The notes: generated by a model from the letters alone, not told the origin. A stretch of 64,000 nucleotides of DNA from a bacterium (GCA_905221385.1 CAJNCV010000006.1:50532-114531); one strand, 5' to 3'; shown: positions 27,654 through 37,218, counted from the stretch's first letter. Numbers and translations: made by a program.

Positions 27654-28064
27654 ATGGAAAAGAAAATTGTCCGAGATGTCTTATTTTTGTCGCAGGTTTC
27701 GAAAACTGCAAATCAGGAAGACCTTTATTTGGCTAGGGATTTACAGGATACCCTGCTAGCCAATCGCGAGACCTGTGTTGGTCTGGCGGCAAATATTATT
27801 GGGGTGCAGAAGCGGGTGATTATCTTTAATCTTGGCTTGGTTCCCATAGTTATGTTTAACCCCATTCTCCTTTCCTCTGAAGATCCTTACGAGACAGAGG
27901 AAGGTTGTTTGTCCTTGACTGGGGTACGGTCAACGACTCGCTATGAAACGATTACGGTTTCCTATCGCGATAGCAAGTGGCAGGAACAGACCATTACGTT
28001 AACAGGCTTTCCAGCTCAGATCTGCCAACATGAACTGGATCATTTGGAAGGACGAATTATTTAG
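27654..28064 (+). CDS. Peptide-deformylase-like protein
   Basis: 136 aa, shorter than the ~200-aa main streptococcal deformylase. Motif II EEGCLS and motif III QHELDHLEG (Zn ligands Cys, His, His and catalytic Glu) are present. Motif I, normally GxGLAAxQ, reads VGLAANIIG, so the Gln that stabilises the transition state is missing. It may act weakly or on another substrate. An extended -10-like TGCTATAAT (about 27616-27624) and RBS AAGGAG precede it. It is 12 bp before a membrane-protein gene. Confidence 0.82.
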   Translation: MEKKIVRDVLFLSQVSKTANQEDLYLARDLQDTLLANRETCVGLAANIIGVQKRVIIFNLGLVPIVMFNPILLSSEDPYETEEGCLSLTGVRSTTRYETITVSYRDSKWQEQTITLTGFPAQICQHELDHLEGRII

Positions 28065-28075
28065 GAGGAACTCAG

Positions 28076-29671
28076 ATGAAACGTATACTCTTTGAACTTG
28101 TTTTTATCGCAACGACTTGGTATATCTTTTTGCCGCCACTTAATCTTACCAGCTGGGAATTTATCTTCTTTCTCTGTGGGCATCTGGTGGTGATGGGGAT
28201 TTTGTTTAGTTTCCGCAAGGATACCAATCTCCTCAAAACTGTTCATGTACGTCATGGCAAGGCTGCCAAAGATCTCAATCTAGAAGGATTCCTTTTTACC
28301 AAACTTAGTAGAGGATTGTTGCTGGCTGCAGGACTCATCTTTGTCCTTGCCGGTCTGGTAAGTCTAGTGACCTCTAGCTTTTTCCAAGCAAAAAATTATG
28401 CTAATGTGGTGTCTATCACAGAAAAAGATTTTAAAGATTTTCCTAAGAGTGATACCAGTAAGGTTCCAATCCTAGATCGGAGCACTGCAGAAAAGATTGG
28501 TGACCGTTATCTGGGCTCTCTGACAGATAAGGTATCCCAGTACGTAGCGGCAGATACCTATACTCAGCTGACGGTTGATGGCAAACCCTATCGAGTTACA
28601 CCCTTGGAGTATGCAGATCCCATCAAATGGTTCAACAATCAAGCCAAGGGAATTGGCGAATATATCAAGGTTGATATGGTGACAGGAAATGCGGAATTGG
28701 TGGATTTAAAAACATCAATGAAGTATTCAGACTCCGAGTATTTTAATCGCGATGTCAAACGCCATCTTCGGATCAAGTACCCAACTAAGATTTTTAAAAC
28801 ACCATCCTTTGAGGTGGATGATGAAGGCAATCCTTTCTATGTAGCAACCGTTTATCAAAAACAGTTTGGTCTAGGAGTACCTCGCCCTTCATCTGTTATT
28901 ATCTTGGATGCCACCAATGGAGAAACCAAGGAATACAGCTTGGATGAAGTCCCAGAATGGGTGGATCGTGTCTATCCAGCAGAAGAAACCATCGAGCAAA
29001 TCAATTACAACGGCAAGTATAAAGACGGCTTTTGGAATGCCTTGATTTCTAAGAAAAACGTTACCCAAACGACAGAAGGCTATAACTATCTTTCTATCGG
29101 AAATGACATTTATCTCTACACTGGGGTGACTTCAGCCAACGCTGACGAAAGTAATCTAGGATTTATCCTTGAAAATATGCGCACTGGTGAAATCACCAAG
29201 TACAATCTAGCTTCAGCAACCGAAGAATCAGCCCGTGCTTCTGCAGAAGGAGCCGTTCAGGAGAAGGCCTACAAGGCTACCTTCCCTATCCTTGTTAATC
29301 TCAATGACAAGCCTCTTTATATCATGGGATTGAAGGACAATGCAGGCTTGGTCAAGGAGTATGCATTGGTCGATGCCGTGGAGTACCAAAACGTTATCGT
29401 AGCAACTACGGTAGATGAACTCCTCAGCAAGTATGCCAATAAAAACGACCTAGAGCTGGATAATGAAACGGTAGAAAACATCAAGGGAGTGGTTTCAGAC
29501 CTTAAATCAGCAGTCATCAAGGGTGATACCGTCTACTTCTTTAAAGTTGATGGCAAGATTTATAAGGTCAAGGCTTCCGTATCAGACGACCTTCCTTACC
29601 TCGAAAATGGCCAATCCTTCGAAGGTCAAGTTGGAAAAGATAACTATCTCAAGACCTTTAAAGTCAAGTAA
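28076..29671 (+). CDS. Large membrane-anchored protein, unknown
   Basis: 531 aa. Three hydrophobic segments in the first ~105 residues (YIFLPPLNL, FIFFLCGHLVVMGILF, LLLAAGLIFVLAGLVSLV), then a ~420-residue domain likely outside the membrane with repeated beta-rich units (VDMVTGNAELVDLKTSM..., LDATNGETKEYSLDEV..., LENMRTGEITKYNL), somewhat like PepSY-type repeats. Conserved in related streptococci as I recall, without a known role. RBS GGAGGAA. Confidence 0.8.
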   Translation: MKRILFELVFIATTWYIFLPPLNLTSWEFIFFLCGHLVVMGILFSFRKDTNLLKTVHVRHGKAAKDLNLEGFLFTKLSRGLLLAAGLIFVLAGLVSLVTSSFFQAKNYANVVSITEKDFKDFPKSDTSKVPILDRSTAEKIGDRYLGSLTDKVSQYVAADTYTQLTVDGKPYRVTPLEYADPIKWFNNQAKGIGEYIKVDMVTGNAELVDLKTSMKYSDSEYFNRDVKRHLRIKYPTKIFKTPSFEVDDEGNPFYVATVYQKQFGLGVPRPSSVIILDATNGETKEYSLDEVPEWVDRVYPAEETIEQINYNGKYKDGFWNALISKKNVTQTTEGYNYLSIGNDIYLYTGVTSANADESNLGFILENMRTGEITKYNLASATEESARASAEGAVQEKAYKATFPILVNLNDKPLYIMGLKDNAGLVKEYALVDAVEYQNVIVATTVDELLSKYANKNDLELDNETVENIKGVVSDLKSAVIKGDTVYFFKVDGKIYKVKASVSDDLPYLENGQSFEGQVGKDNYLKTFKVK

Positions 29672-29673
29672 AA

Positions 29674-29838
29674 GAAGAGGCTGGAACAAAAGTCTAACCT
29701 TAAATATAAAAAGCGAACAAAACGAGTTATCTGACACTCGGAATTCTGTTTTGTTCGATTTTTGGTCTAATCTATCGATTTTAAAAATTTATAATAAGGA
29801 ATTCCTAAAATCAAAATCTTTTGTCCCAGACTCTTTTA
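29674..29838. repeat. 165-bp inverted-repeat element between two genes
   Basis: Left arm AGAGGCTGGAACAAAAG and right arm CTTTTGTCCCAGACTCTTTT pair over ~20 bp with few mismatches; an inner pair CGAACAAAAC ... GTTTTGTTCG (29714-29757) forms a second stem. The outer arms resemble the GGCTGGGACAAAAG terminator-like repeat frequent in streptococci. It could end transcription, or be a small mobile repeat. Confidence 0.6.
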
Positions 29839-29884
29839 AGATGAAATTCTTGGTCGTGATTGAAAAATATGCTACACTAACAAT

Positions 29885-30613
29885 ATGAAAATTTTAATCC
29901 CAACAGCAAAAGAAATGAACACAGACTTGCCGAGTATCGAAGCGCTCCCCTTGAGGGAAGAAAGTCAGGCAGTCCTTGACTCACTGGCGCATTACTCAGC
30001 TAATGAATTAGAGACCTTTTATAAGGTATCTGCCGCGAAAGCAGAAGAAGAGTACGCTCGTATTCAAGCTCTGAAAGATCACAGGGCTAAACATTATCCA
30101 GCCTTGAAACTCTTTGATGGTCTCATGTATCGTCACATCAAACGAGATGGGTTAACCGAGGCTGAACAAACCTATCTTGAAAATCATGTCCTGATTACCT
30201 CGGCTTTATACGGTGTTGTCCCCGCCTTGTCGCCCATGGCTCCTCACCGTTTAGACTTTTTGATGAAGTTAAAAGTTGCTGGTAAGACTTTAAAGAGTCA
30301 TTGGAAGTCGGCCTACGATGAGGTGCTAAAGGATGAGAAATTGATATTTTCACTCCTATCATCAGAGTTTGAAACCGTATTTTCGAAGGAAATCAGAGAA
30401 AAGATGGTGACCTTCAAATTTATGGAGGATAAGATTGGTCAGCTGAAAATCCATTCAACCATTTCAAAGAAAGCGAGGGGTGCTTTTTTGACCGCCTTGA
30501 TAGAGGGGCAAGTCCAAACAGTTGAGCAAGCTCGCAAGCTCAGCTTCGCCGGTTTTGACTACCGACCTGATTTATCAAGTGAATTAGAACTCGCCTTTGT
30601 AAAACAAGTGTAA
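29885..30613 (+). CDS. yaaA: YaaA family peroxide-stress protein (DUF328/UPF0246)
   Basis: 242 aa, usual family length. Opening KILIPTAKEMN and the conserved KDHRAKHYPALKLFDGLMYRHI, then SPMAPHRLDF and the late SKKARGAFLTALIEG motif. In E. coli YaaA limits free iron during H2O2 stress. In this genome it stands next to lactate oxidase, an H2O2 producer; any functional link is inference. Poor ribosome site (start close to CAATATG). Confidence 0.88.
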   Translation: MKILIPTAKEMNTDLPSIEALPLREESQAVLDSLAHYSANELETFYKVSAAKAEEEYARIQALKDHRAKHYPALKLFDGLMYRHIKRDGLTEAEQTYLENHVLITSALYGVVPALSPMAPHRLDFLMKLKVAGKTLKSHWKSAYDEVLKDEKLIFSLLSSEFETVFSKEIREKMVTFKFMEDKIGQLKIHSTISKKARGAFLTALIEGQVQTVEQARKLSFAGFDYRPDLSSELELAFVKQV

Positions 30614-30722
30614 AGTTGCTTTAATTCAAAATAATAGGAGCTGTCCCCAAGAAGTCAACCCCTTAGTTTGACCTTTTGGGGGCATATTCAGATAATCAGT
30701 TTGAAATTTCCAGACAAAATTT

Positions 30723-30751
30723 TTGAAAATGACATGAAAAAGAGTTAAGAT
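30723..30751 (+). promoter_or_regulatory. lctO promoter
   Basis: -35 TTGAAA (30723-30728), 17-bp spacer, -10 TAAGAT (30746-30751). Confidence 0.6.
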
Positions 30752-30766
30752 GTTCCTGTAAATCAA

Positions 30767-30786
30767 AAAAGTAAACGTTTACTTTT
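30767..30786. promoter_or_regulatory. cre-like operator at lctO
   Basis: Perfect 20-bp palindrome AAAAGTAAACGTTTACTTTT centred about 25 bp after the -10, in a position where bound CcpA would block elongation or initiation. It fits the catabolite-responsive element pattern. Confidence 0.7.
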
Positions 30787-30803
30787 ATCAAGGAGGACAT
30801 TTT

Positions 30804-31940
30804 ATGTCATACAAAACAAGCAATGCCGAAGGCCCTGTGGATTTTATCAATACCTATGATCTGGAGCCTATGGCGCAGCAAGTCATTCCTAAAGCTGCTT
30901 TTGGTTACATCGCTAGTGGAGCTGAGGACACGTTCACTTTACGCGAGAACATTCGAGCTTTTAATCATAAACTCATTGTTCCTCATACACTCTGTGATGT
31001 GGAAAATCCAAGCACTGAGATTGAATTTGCAGGCGAAAAGCTATCTTCACCAATCATCATGGCGCCTGTTGCAGCCCATAAATTAGCAAATGAACAGGGG
31101 GAAGTGGCTACTGCGCGTGGTGTACACGAGTTTGGCTCTCTTTATACAACCAGCTCTTACTCTACTGTCGACCTTCCAGAAATTACGGAAGCTCTTCAAG
31201 GGACACCTCATTGGTTCCAATTTTACTTTAGTAAGGATGACGGGATTAACCGCCATATCATGGACCGTGTGAAGGCTGAAGGCTACACAGCCATTGTCTT
31301 GACGGCAGATGCAACTGTAGGGGGTAATCGTGAGGTGGACAAGCGCAATGGTTTTGTCTTCCCAGTTGGCATGCCGATTGTTGAAGAATACCTGCCAGAA
31401 GGTGCTGGAAAATCCATGGACTTTGTTTATAAATCAGCCAAACAACGCTTGTCTCCACGCGACGTAGAATTTATCGCTGAATACTCAGGACTGCCTGTTT
31501 ATGTCAAGGGACCACAATGCCGTGAGGATGTTGAACGTTCGCTTGCTGCAGGTGCCTCTGGTATCTGGGTAACCAACCACGGTGGTCGCCAAATCGACGG
31601 TGGACCAGCTGCCTTTGACTCACTTCAAGAGGTAGCTGAAGCAGTTGATAAACGTGTGCCAATTGTCTTTGACTCCGGTGTTCGTCGCGGTCAACACGTC
31701 TTTAAAGCCTTGGCTTCAGGAGCAGACTTGGTAGCTATTGGCCGCCCTGTGATCTATGGTTTGGCCCTTGGTGGTAGTGTTGGTGTGCGTCAAGTCTTTG
31801 AACACTTGAATGCAGAATTGAAGACGGTCATGCAGTTATCTGGAACTCAGACTATTGAAGATGTCAAACACTTCAAACTCCGTCACAATCCATATAACCC
31901 AACCTTCCCAGTTGACCCTCGTGACTTGAAATTGTATTGA
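30804..31940 (+). CDS. lctO: L-lactate oxidase
   Basis: 378 aa, usual length. FMN-dependent alpha-hydroxy-acid oxidase converting L-lactate and O2 to pyruvate and H2O2. Seen: IASGAEDTFTLREN near the N-terminus, catalytic His in WVTNHGGRQIDGGPA, FMN-phosphate motif DSGVRRGQHVFKAL and GADLVAIGRPVIYGLA. Perfect RBS AAGGAGGA. Intact here although spxB, the other main H2O2 producer, is broken 3.5 kb away. Ends at a hairpin, 31952-31975. Confidence 0.95.
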   Translation: MSYKTSNAEGPVDFINTYDLEPMAQQVIPKAAFGYIASGAEDTFTLRENIRAFNHKLIVPHTLCDVENPSTEIEFAGEKLSSPIIMAPVAAHKLANEQGEVATARGVHEFGSLYTTSSYSTVDLPEITEALQGTPHWFQFYFSKDDGINRHIMDRVKAEGYTAIVLTADATVGGNREVDKRNGFVFPVGMPIVEEYLPEGAGKSMDFVYKSAKQRLSPRDVEFIAEYSGLPVYVKGPQCREDVERSLAAGASGIWVTNHGGRQIDGGPAAFDSLQEVAEAVDKRVPIVFDSGVRRGQHVFKALASGADLVAIGRPVIYGLALGGSVGVRQVFEHLNAELKTVMQLSGTQTIEDVKHFKLRHNPYNPTFPVDPRDLKLY

Positions 31941-31951
31941 TAAAGAAGACG

Positions 31952-31975
31952 GCCTCCACTAAATGTGGAGGCTTT
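31952..31975 (+). terminator. Terminator after lctO
   Basis: GCCTCCAC-TAAAT-GTGGAGGC followed by TTTT. Confidence 0.85.
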
Positions 31976-32032
31976 TGATGTCTTAGAATATATTTAACAT
32001 TTCTAGTGTTATATAAAAATCAATTTTTATAG

Positions 32033-32061
32033 TTGACAAATGTAGATTTTGAGAGTATACT
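32033..32061 (+). promoter_or_regulatory. copY operon promoter
   Basis: -35 TTGACA (32033-32038), 17-bp spacer, -10 TATACT (32056-32061). The -35 is overlapped by a CopY box. Confidence 0.75.
32035..32044. promoter_or_regulatory. CopY operator 1
   Basis: GACAAATGTA, fitting the KACAnnYGTA cop box; it overlaps the -35, so bound CopY blocks RNA polymerase. Confidence 0.8.
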
Positions 32062-32074
32062 TAGAGTTATAATT

Positions 32075-32084
32075 GACAAATGTA
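32075..32084. promoter_or_regulatory. CopY operator 2
   Basis: Second GACAAATGTA exactly 40 bp after the first, downstream of the predicted start of transcription. Paired boxes are usual for streptococcal cop operons. Confidence 0.8.
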
Positions 32085-32102
32085 GATTATGGAGGGATGC
32101 TG

Positions 32103-32498
32103 ATGCAGATTTCAGATGCAGAATGGCAGGTTATGAAGATTATTTGGATGCAGGGGGAGCAGACCAGCACGGATTTGATCAGGGTTCTGGCGGAGCGGTT
32201 TGACTGGTCCAAGTCCACGGTTCAGACCCTTTTGGCTCGTCTGGTTGAGAAAGAGTGTTTGACTAGGAAAAAAGAGGGCAAGTCCTTTGTTTATTCGGCA
32301 CTTTTAACACTAGATCAAAGCCGAGACTTACTTGTCCAAGATATCAAGGACAAGGTTTGTTCTCGTAGGATGAAGAACTTGTTGGCTGATTTGGTTGCCG
32401 AATGTGATTTCACTCAGGCTGACTTGGAAGATTTGGAAGCTGTGATTTCTGAGAAAAAAGCTAGCGCAGTTGCTGAAGTAAAATGTAATTGTATGTAA
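32103..32498 (+). CDS. copY: Copper-responsive repressor CopY
   Basis: 131 aa from the ATG at 32103 (MQISDAEWQVMKIIW); in-frame starts at 32073 and 32097 are less likely, the first lying in the operator. Winged helix of the BlaI/MecI/CopY family (STDLIRVLAERFDWSKSTVQTLLARL), and a C-terminal Cys motif CNC in KCNCM; the usual CxCx4CxC is reduced to this form in pneumococcal-type CopY. Represses the operon until Cu(I) displaces Zn. Confidence 0.93.
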   Translation: MQISDAEWQVMKIIWMQGEQTSTDLIRVLAERFDWSKSTVQTLLARLVEKECLTRKKEGKSFVYSALLTLDQSRDLLVQDIKDKVCSRRMKNLLADLVAECDFTQADLEDLEAVISEKKASAVAEVKCNCM

Positions 32499-32508
32499 AG
32501 GAGACATC

Positions 32509-32880
32509 ATGTTAAATAGTATTGTAACCATTATTTGTATTGCCCTTATCGCGTTTATCTTGTTTTGGTTTTTCAAAAAGCCTGAAAAATCTGGACAAAA
32601 GGCCCAGCAGAAAAACGGCTACCAAGAGATTCGAGTGGAAGTCATGGGGGGCTATACGCCTGAGTTGATTATTCTCAAGAAATCAGTGCCAGCCCGTATT
32701 GTCTTTGACCGCAAGGATCCTTCACCATGTTTGGACCAAATTGTTTTTCCAGATTTTGGTGTACATGCGGACTTGCCAATAGGAGGGGAATATGTAGTAG
32801 AAATCACACCTGAGCAGGCTGGGGAGTTTGGCTTCGCATGTGGTATGAACATGATGCACGGCAAGATGATTGTAGAGTAG
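32509..32880 (+). CDS. cupA: Copper chaperone CupA (cupredoxin domain)
   Basis: 123 aa. N-terminal membrane helix (4-22), short linker, then a cupredoxin-like domain (about 40-123) with the Cu(I) ligands in SPCLDQI and FACGMNMMHGKM. CupA holds Cu(I) at the membrane and passes it to CopA. Between copY and copA with short gaps (10 and 6 bp). Confidence 0.92.
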   Translation: MLNSIVTIICIALIAFILFWFFKKPEKSGQKAQQKNGYQEIRVEVMGGYTPELIILKKSVPARIVFDRKDPSPCLDQIVFPDFGVHADLPIGGEYVVEITPEQAGEFGFACGMNMMHGKMIVE

Positions 32881-32886
32881 GAGGAA

Positions 32887-35112
32887 ATGATGACAGAAAT
32901 TGTGAAAGCAAGCCTAGAAAATGGCATTCAAAAAATCCGTATCACAGCTGAAAAAGGCTATCATCCAGCCCATATCCAGCTTCAAAAAGGGATTCCGGCT
33001 GAAATTACCTTTCATCGTGCCACCCCTTCAAACTGTTACAAGGAAATCCTTTTTGAAGAAGAAGGTATTCTAGAACCAATCGGCGTGGATGAAGAGAAGA
33101 CAATTCGTTTTACACCTCAAGAATTAGGTCAACATGAATTTTCATGTGGGATGAAGATGCAAAAAGGAAGTTATACTGTAGTTGAGAAGACGCGAAAATC
33201 TTTGTCACTTTTGCAACGTTTTTGGATTACTAGCATTTTTACCCTGCCTCTTGTGTTCCTCATGATTGGGATGTTGACAGGGACTATCAGTCATCCAGTT
33301 ATGCATTGGGGTACCTTTTTAGCTACAACACCTATTATGCTAGTGGCAGGCGGTCCTTATATCCAGAGTGCTTGGGCTAGCTTCAAAAAGCACAATGCCA
33401 ACATGGATACCTTGGTGGCGCTGGGAACCCTAGTAGCCTATCTCTATAGTCTAGTAGCCCTCTTTACTGGGCTCCCTGTTTACTTTGAAAGTGCTGGATT
33501 TATCCTCTTCTTCGTTCTTTTGGGAGCTGTTTTTGAGGAAAAAATGCGGAAAAATACTTCCCAAGCTGTGGAGAAATTGCTTGATTTACAAGCTAAAACG
33601 GCAGAAGTCTTGCGTGTGGATCGCTATGTTCAAGTTCCCTTGGAGCAAGTCAAGGTAGGAGACCTGATTCGGGTGCGTCCCGGTGAAAAGATTGCGGTTG
33701 ATGGTGTTGTAGTCGAAGGTGTGTCCAGTATTGATGAATCCATGGTGACAGGTGAGAGCCTGCCGGTAGACAAAGTAGTTGGAGATACTGTCATTGGCTC
33801 CACCATCAATAACAGAGGTACTCTTGTTTTTAAAGCAGAAAAAGTTAGTTCAGAGACTGTTTTGGCACAGATTGTGGACTTTGTGAAGAAAGCCCAGACC
33901 AGCCGTGCACCGATTCAGGATTTGACAGATAAGATTTCAGGGATTTTTGTTCCTGCAGTTGTCATTTTAGCGATTTTAACTTTTTGGATTTGGTTTGTCT
34001 TACTTGGGGCTAGCTTTGTGACCTCTCTCCTTTATGGGGTGGCAGTTTTGATTATCGCCTGCCCTTGTGCACTAGGTCTTGCAACACCAACGGCCCTCAT
34101 GGTGGGAACAGGACGGAGTGCCAAGATGGGGGTTCTCCTTAAAAATGGAACCGTCTTACAGGAAATCCAGAAAGTCCAAACTCTTGTCTTTGATAAGACA
34201 GGAACTTTGACAGAAGGAAAACCTGTGGTCACTGATATCATTGGCGACGAGACAGAAGTGCTTGGCTTAGCTGCCTCTTTAGAAGAAGCCTCTCAACACC
34301 CACTGGCTCAAGCTATTGTCAAGCGGGCGAGTGAGGCAGGACTTGAGCTTCATACTGTAGAAAATTTCCAAGCCCTTCATGGAAAAGGTGTTTCAGGGCA
34401 AATCAATGGGAAACTAGTTTTGCTTGGAAATGCTAAAATGCTAGATGGAATGGATATTTCGACCGCTTATCAGGAAAAACTAGAAGAACTAGAGAAAGAA
34501 GCTAAGACAGTTGTGTACTTGGCTGTTGACAACGAAATCAATGGCTTGCTTGCCTTGCAAGATATTCCCAAGGAAAATGCCAAGCTCGCCATCAGTCAGC
34601 TGAAAAAACGTGGTCTCCGAACAGTTATGCTGACAGGGGATAATGCAGGTGTAGCGCGTGCTATTGCAGATCAAATCGGTATTGAAGAGGTCATTGCTGG
34701 TGTCTTGCCAGAAGAAAAAGCGCATGAGATCCATCAACTGCAAGAGGCTGGTAAAGTAGCCTTTATCGGAGATGGTATCAATGATGCGCCAGCCCTCAGT
34801 GTGGCAGATGTCGGGATTGCCATGGGCGCAGGAACCGATATTGCTATTGAGTCGGCAGGGATTGTTCTTACTCACAATGATTTGACTGGAGTTGTTCGTG
34901 CTTTTGATATGAGCAAGAAAACTTTTAATCGTATTTTGCTCAATCTCTTCTGGGCCTTTATCTACAATGTCATCGGAATTCCGATTGCAGCAGGAGTCTT
35001 TTCAGGAATTGGATTGGCCCTCAATCCAGAACTGGCTGGTCTAGCCATGGCCTTTAGTTCTGTATCTGTTTTAACCAGTTCACTCATGCTAAACTTTAGT
35101 AGAATAGACTAA
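32887..35112 (+). CDS. copA: Copper-exporting P1B-type ATPase with N-terminal cupredoxin domain
   Basis: 741 aa. Instead of HMA domains the N-terminus (about 5-100) is a cupredoxin-like domain similar to CupA ([19 protein letters not shown]), the streptococcal pattern. Then TGESLPVDK, membrane [15 protein letters not shown], the HP locus ([10 protein letters not shown]) and [10 protein letters not shown]. Eight membrane helices expected. It pumps Cu(I) out. Ends at a hairpin beside a BOX element. Confidence 0.95.
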   Translation: MMTEIVKASLENGIQKIRITAEKGYHPAHIQLQKGIPAEITFHRATPSNCYKEILFEEEGILEPIGVDEEKTIRFTPQELGQHEFSCGMKMQKGSYTVVEKTRKSLSLLQRFWITSIFTLPLVFLMIGMLTGTISHPVMHWGTFLATTPIMLVAGGPYIQSAWASFKKHNANMDTLVALGTLVAYLYSLVALFTGLPVYFESAGFILFFVLLGAVFEEKMRKNTSQAVEKLLDLQAKTAEVLRVDRYVQVPLEQVKVGDLIRVRPGEKIAVDGVVVEGVSSIDESMVTGESLPVDKVVGDTVIGSTINNRGTLVFKAEKVSSETVLAQIVDFVKKAQTSRAPIQDLTDKISGIFVPAVVILAILTFWIWFVLLGASFVTSLLYGVAVLIIACPCALGLATPTALMVGTGRSAKMGVLLKNGTVLQEIQKVQTLVFDKTGTLTEGKPVVTDIIGDETEVLGLAASLEEASQHPLAQAIVKRASEAGLELHTVENFQALHGKGVSGQINGKLVLLGNAKMLDGMDISTAYQEKLEELEKEAKTVVYLAVDNEINGLLALQDIPKENAKLAISQLKKRGLRTVMLTGDNAGVARAIADQIGIEEVIAGVLPEEKAHEIHQLQEAGKVAFIGDGINDAPALSVADVGIAMGAGTDIAIESAGIVLTHNDLTGVVRAFDMSKKTFNRILLNLFWAFIYNVIGIPIAAGVFSGIGLALNPELAGLAMAFSSVSVLTSSLMLNFSRID

Positions 35113-35133
35113 AAGCGAGCTTGCTCGCTTTTT
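35111..35133 (+). terminator. Terminator of the cop operon
   Basis: AAAAGCGAGC-TT-GCTCGCTTTTT. Confidence 0.88.
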
Positions 35134-35246
35134 ATACTCTTCGAAAATCTCTTCAAACCACGTCAGCTTTATCTACAACCTCAAAGCTATGCTTTGAGCA
35201 ACCTGCGGCTAGCTTCCTAGTTTGCTCTTTGATTTTCATTGAGTAT
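35133..35246 (+). repeat. BOX element, A-C layout without boxB
   Basis: Starts TATACTCTTCGAAAATCTC (boxA end) and finishes CTTTGATTTTCATTGAGTA (boxC end), opposite in orientation to the BOX at 386-581. The boxA interior is partly lost (CCACGTCAGCTTTATCTAC). Sits between copA and spxB. Confidence 0.85.
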
Positions 35247-35265
35247 TATTATAAAACAGATATTA

Positions 35266-35279
35266 AAAACGTTTTCAAA
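35266..35279. promoter_or_regulatory. cre-like site 1 before spxB
   Basis: AAAACGTTTTCAAA; about 160 bp before the spxB start. Confidence 0.55.
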
Positions 35280-35366
35280 CTGTACTGTAATAGAGAATCA
35301 AAACTTCTGAGCACATTCTTAGGAGACCCAAAACAAATGTGGTAAAGTAGTAGTGTAAAAATTTAC

Positions 35367-35380
35367 TGAAACGTTTTCAA
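35367..35380. promoter_or_regulatory. cre-like site 2 before spxB
   Basis: TGAAACGTTTTCAA; 60 bp before the spxB start. CcpA control of spxB is known in streptococci. The rest of the 35113-35438 gap holds a terminator, the BOX element and no gene. Confidence 0.6.
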
Positions 35381-35438
35381 AAACTATATGAAACCTTTTT
35401 TAAGTAGATTTAAAAATATTTGAAGGAGAGTTATCATT

Positions 35439-37214
35439 ATGACTCAAGGGAAAATTACTGCATCTGCAGCAATGCTTAATGTATTGAAAACATGGGGCGT
35501 AGATACAATCTACGGTATCCCATCTGGAACACTCAGCTCATTGATGGACGCTTTGGCTGAAGACAAAGATATCCGCTTCTTGCAAGTTCGCCACGAAGAA
35601 ACAGGTGCTCTTGCAGCGGTTATGCAAGCTAAATTCGGCGGCTCAATCGGGGTTGCAGTTGGTTCAGGTGGTCCAGGTGCGACTCACTTGATTAACGGTG
35701 TTTACGATGCAGCTATGGATAACACTCCATTCCTTGCTATCCTTGGATCACGTCCAGTAAACGAACTCAACCTGGATGCTTTCCAAGAGCTTAACCAAAA
35801 CCCAATGTACAACGGTATCGCTGTATACAACAAACGTGTCGCTTACGCTGAGCAATTGCCAAAAGTAATTGACGAAGCTTGCCGTGCTGCAGTTTCTAAA
35901 AAAGGTCCAGCCGTTGTTGAAATTCCAGTAAACTTTGGTTTCCAAGAAATCGACGAAAACTCTTACTACGGTTCAGGTTAATACGAACGTTCATTCATCG
36001 CTCCTGCCTTGAACGAAGTTGAAATTGACAAAGCTGTTGAAATCTTGAACAATGCTGAACGCCCAGTTATCTACGCTGGTTACGGTGGTGTTAAAGCTGG
36101 TGAAGTGATTACTGAATTGTCACGTAAAATCAAAGCACCAATCATCACAACTGGTAAAAACTTTGAAGCTTTTGAATGGAACTACGAAGGTTTGACAGGT
36201 TCTGCTTACCGTGTTGGTTGGAAACCAGCCAACGAAGTGGTCTTTGAAGCAGACACAGTTCTTTTCCTTGGTTCAAACTTCCCATTTGCTGAAGTTTACG
36301 AAGCCTTCAAGAACACTGAAAAATTCATCCAAGTCGATATCGACCCTTACAAACTTGGTAAACGTCATGCCCTTGACGCTTCTATCCTTGGTGATGCAGG
36401 TCAAGCAGCGAAAGCAATCCTTGACAAAGTAAACCCAGTAGAATCTACTCCATGGTGGCGTGCAAACGTGAAGAACAACCAAAACTGGCGTGATTACATG
36501 AACAAACTCGAAGGTAAAACTGAGGGTGAATTGCAATTGTATCAAGTTTACAATGCAATCAACAAACATGCTGATCAAGACGCTATCTATTCAATCGACG
36601 TAGGTGACACTACTCAAACATCTACTCGTCACCTTCACATGACACCTAAGAACATGTGGCGTACATCTCCACTCTTTGCGACAATGGGTATTGCCCTTCC
36701 TGGTGGTATCGCTGCTAAGAAAGACAATCCAGATCGCCAAGTATGGAACATCATGGGTGACGGTGCATTCAACATGTGCTACCCAGACGTTATCACAAAC
36801 GTTCAATACGACCTTCCAGTTATCAACGTTGTCTTCTCAAATGGTAAATATGCCTTCATCAAGGACAAATACGAAGACACAAACAAACACTTGTTTGGTT
36901 GTGACTTCCCTAACGCGGACTACGCGAAAATCGCTGAAGCTCAAGGAGCTGTTGGATTTACAGTTGACCGTATCGAAGATATCGATGCAGTTGTTGCAGA
37001 AGCTGTTAAATTGAACAAAGAAGGTAAAACTGTTGTGATCGATGCTCGCATCTCTCAACATCGTCCACTTCCAGTAGAAGTACTTGAACTCGATCCAAAA
37101 CTTCACTCAGAAGAAGCAATCAAAGCCTTTAAGGAAAAATACGAAGCAGAAGAACTCGTACCATTCCGCCTCTTCTTGGAAGAAGAAGGATTGCAATCAC
37201 GCGCAATCAAATAA
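35439..37214 (+). pseudogene. spxB: Pyruvate oxidase, interrupted by an in-frame TAA
   Basis: The frame would encode 591 aa, the normal SpxB length, but codon 181 (35979-35981) is TAA. The flanks read [19 protein letters not shown] without frame change; in relatives this position is Ser, so TCA to TAA is the simplest cause. SpxB turns pyruvate, phosphate and O2 into acetyl-phosphate, CO2 and H2O2. The broken product lacks the FAD and C-terminal ThDP (GDGAFNM) domains. Downstream sequence is otherwise fully open, so the mutation is recent or a sequence error. Two cre-like sites lie upstream; RBS AAGGAGAG. Confidence 0.92.
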
Positions 37215-37218
37215 TTCC

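Noticed and set aside
29523..29888. 121-codon open frame overlapping the membrane protein end and the inverted repeat
   Set aside because: Runs through the repeat and out of frame of the real gene; no ribosome site.
36009..37214. Second half of spxB as a separate gene
   Set aside because: Same frame as the first half, no ribosome site, and starts in the middle of a conserved domain.
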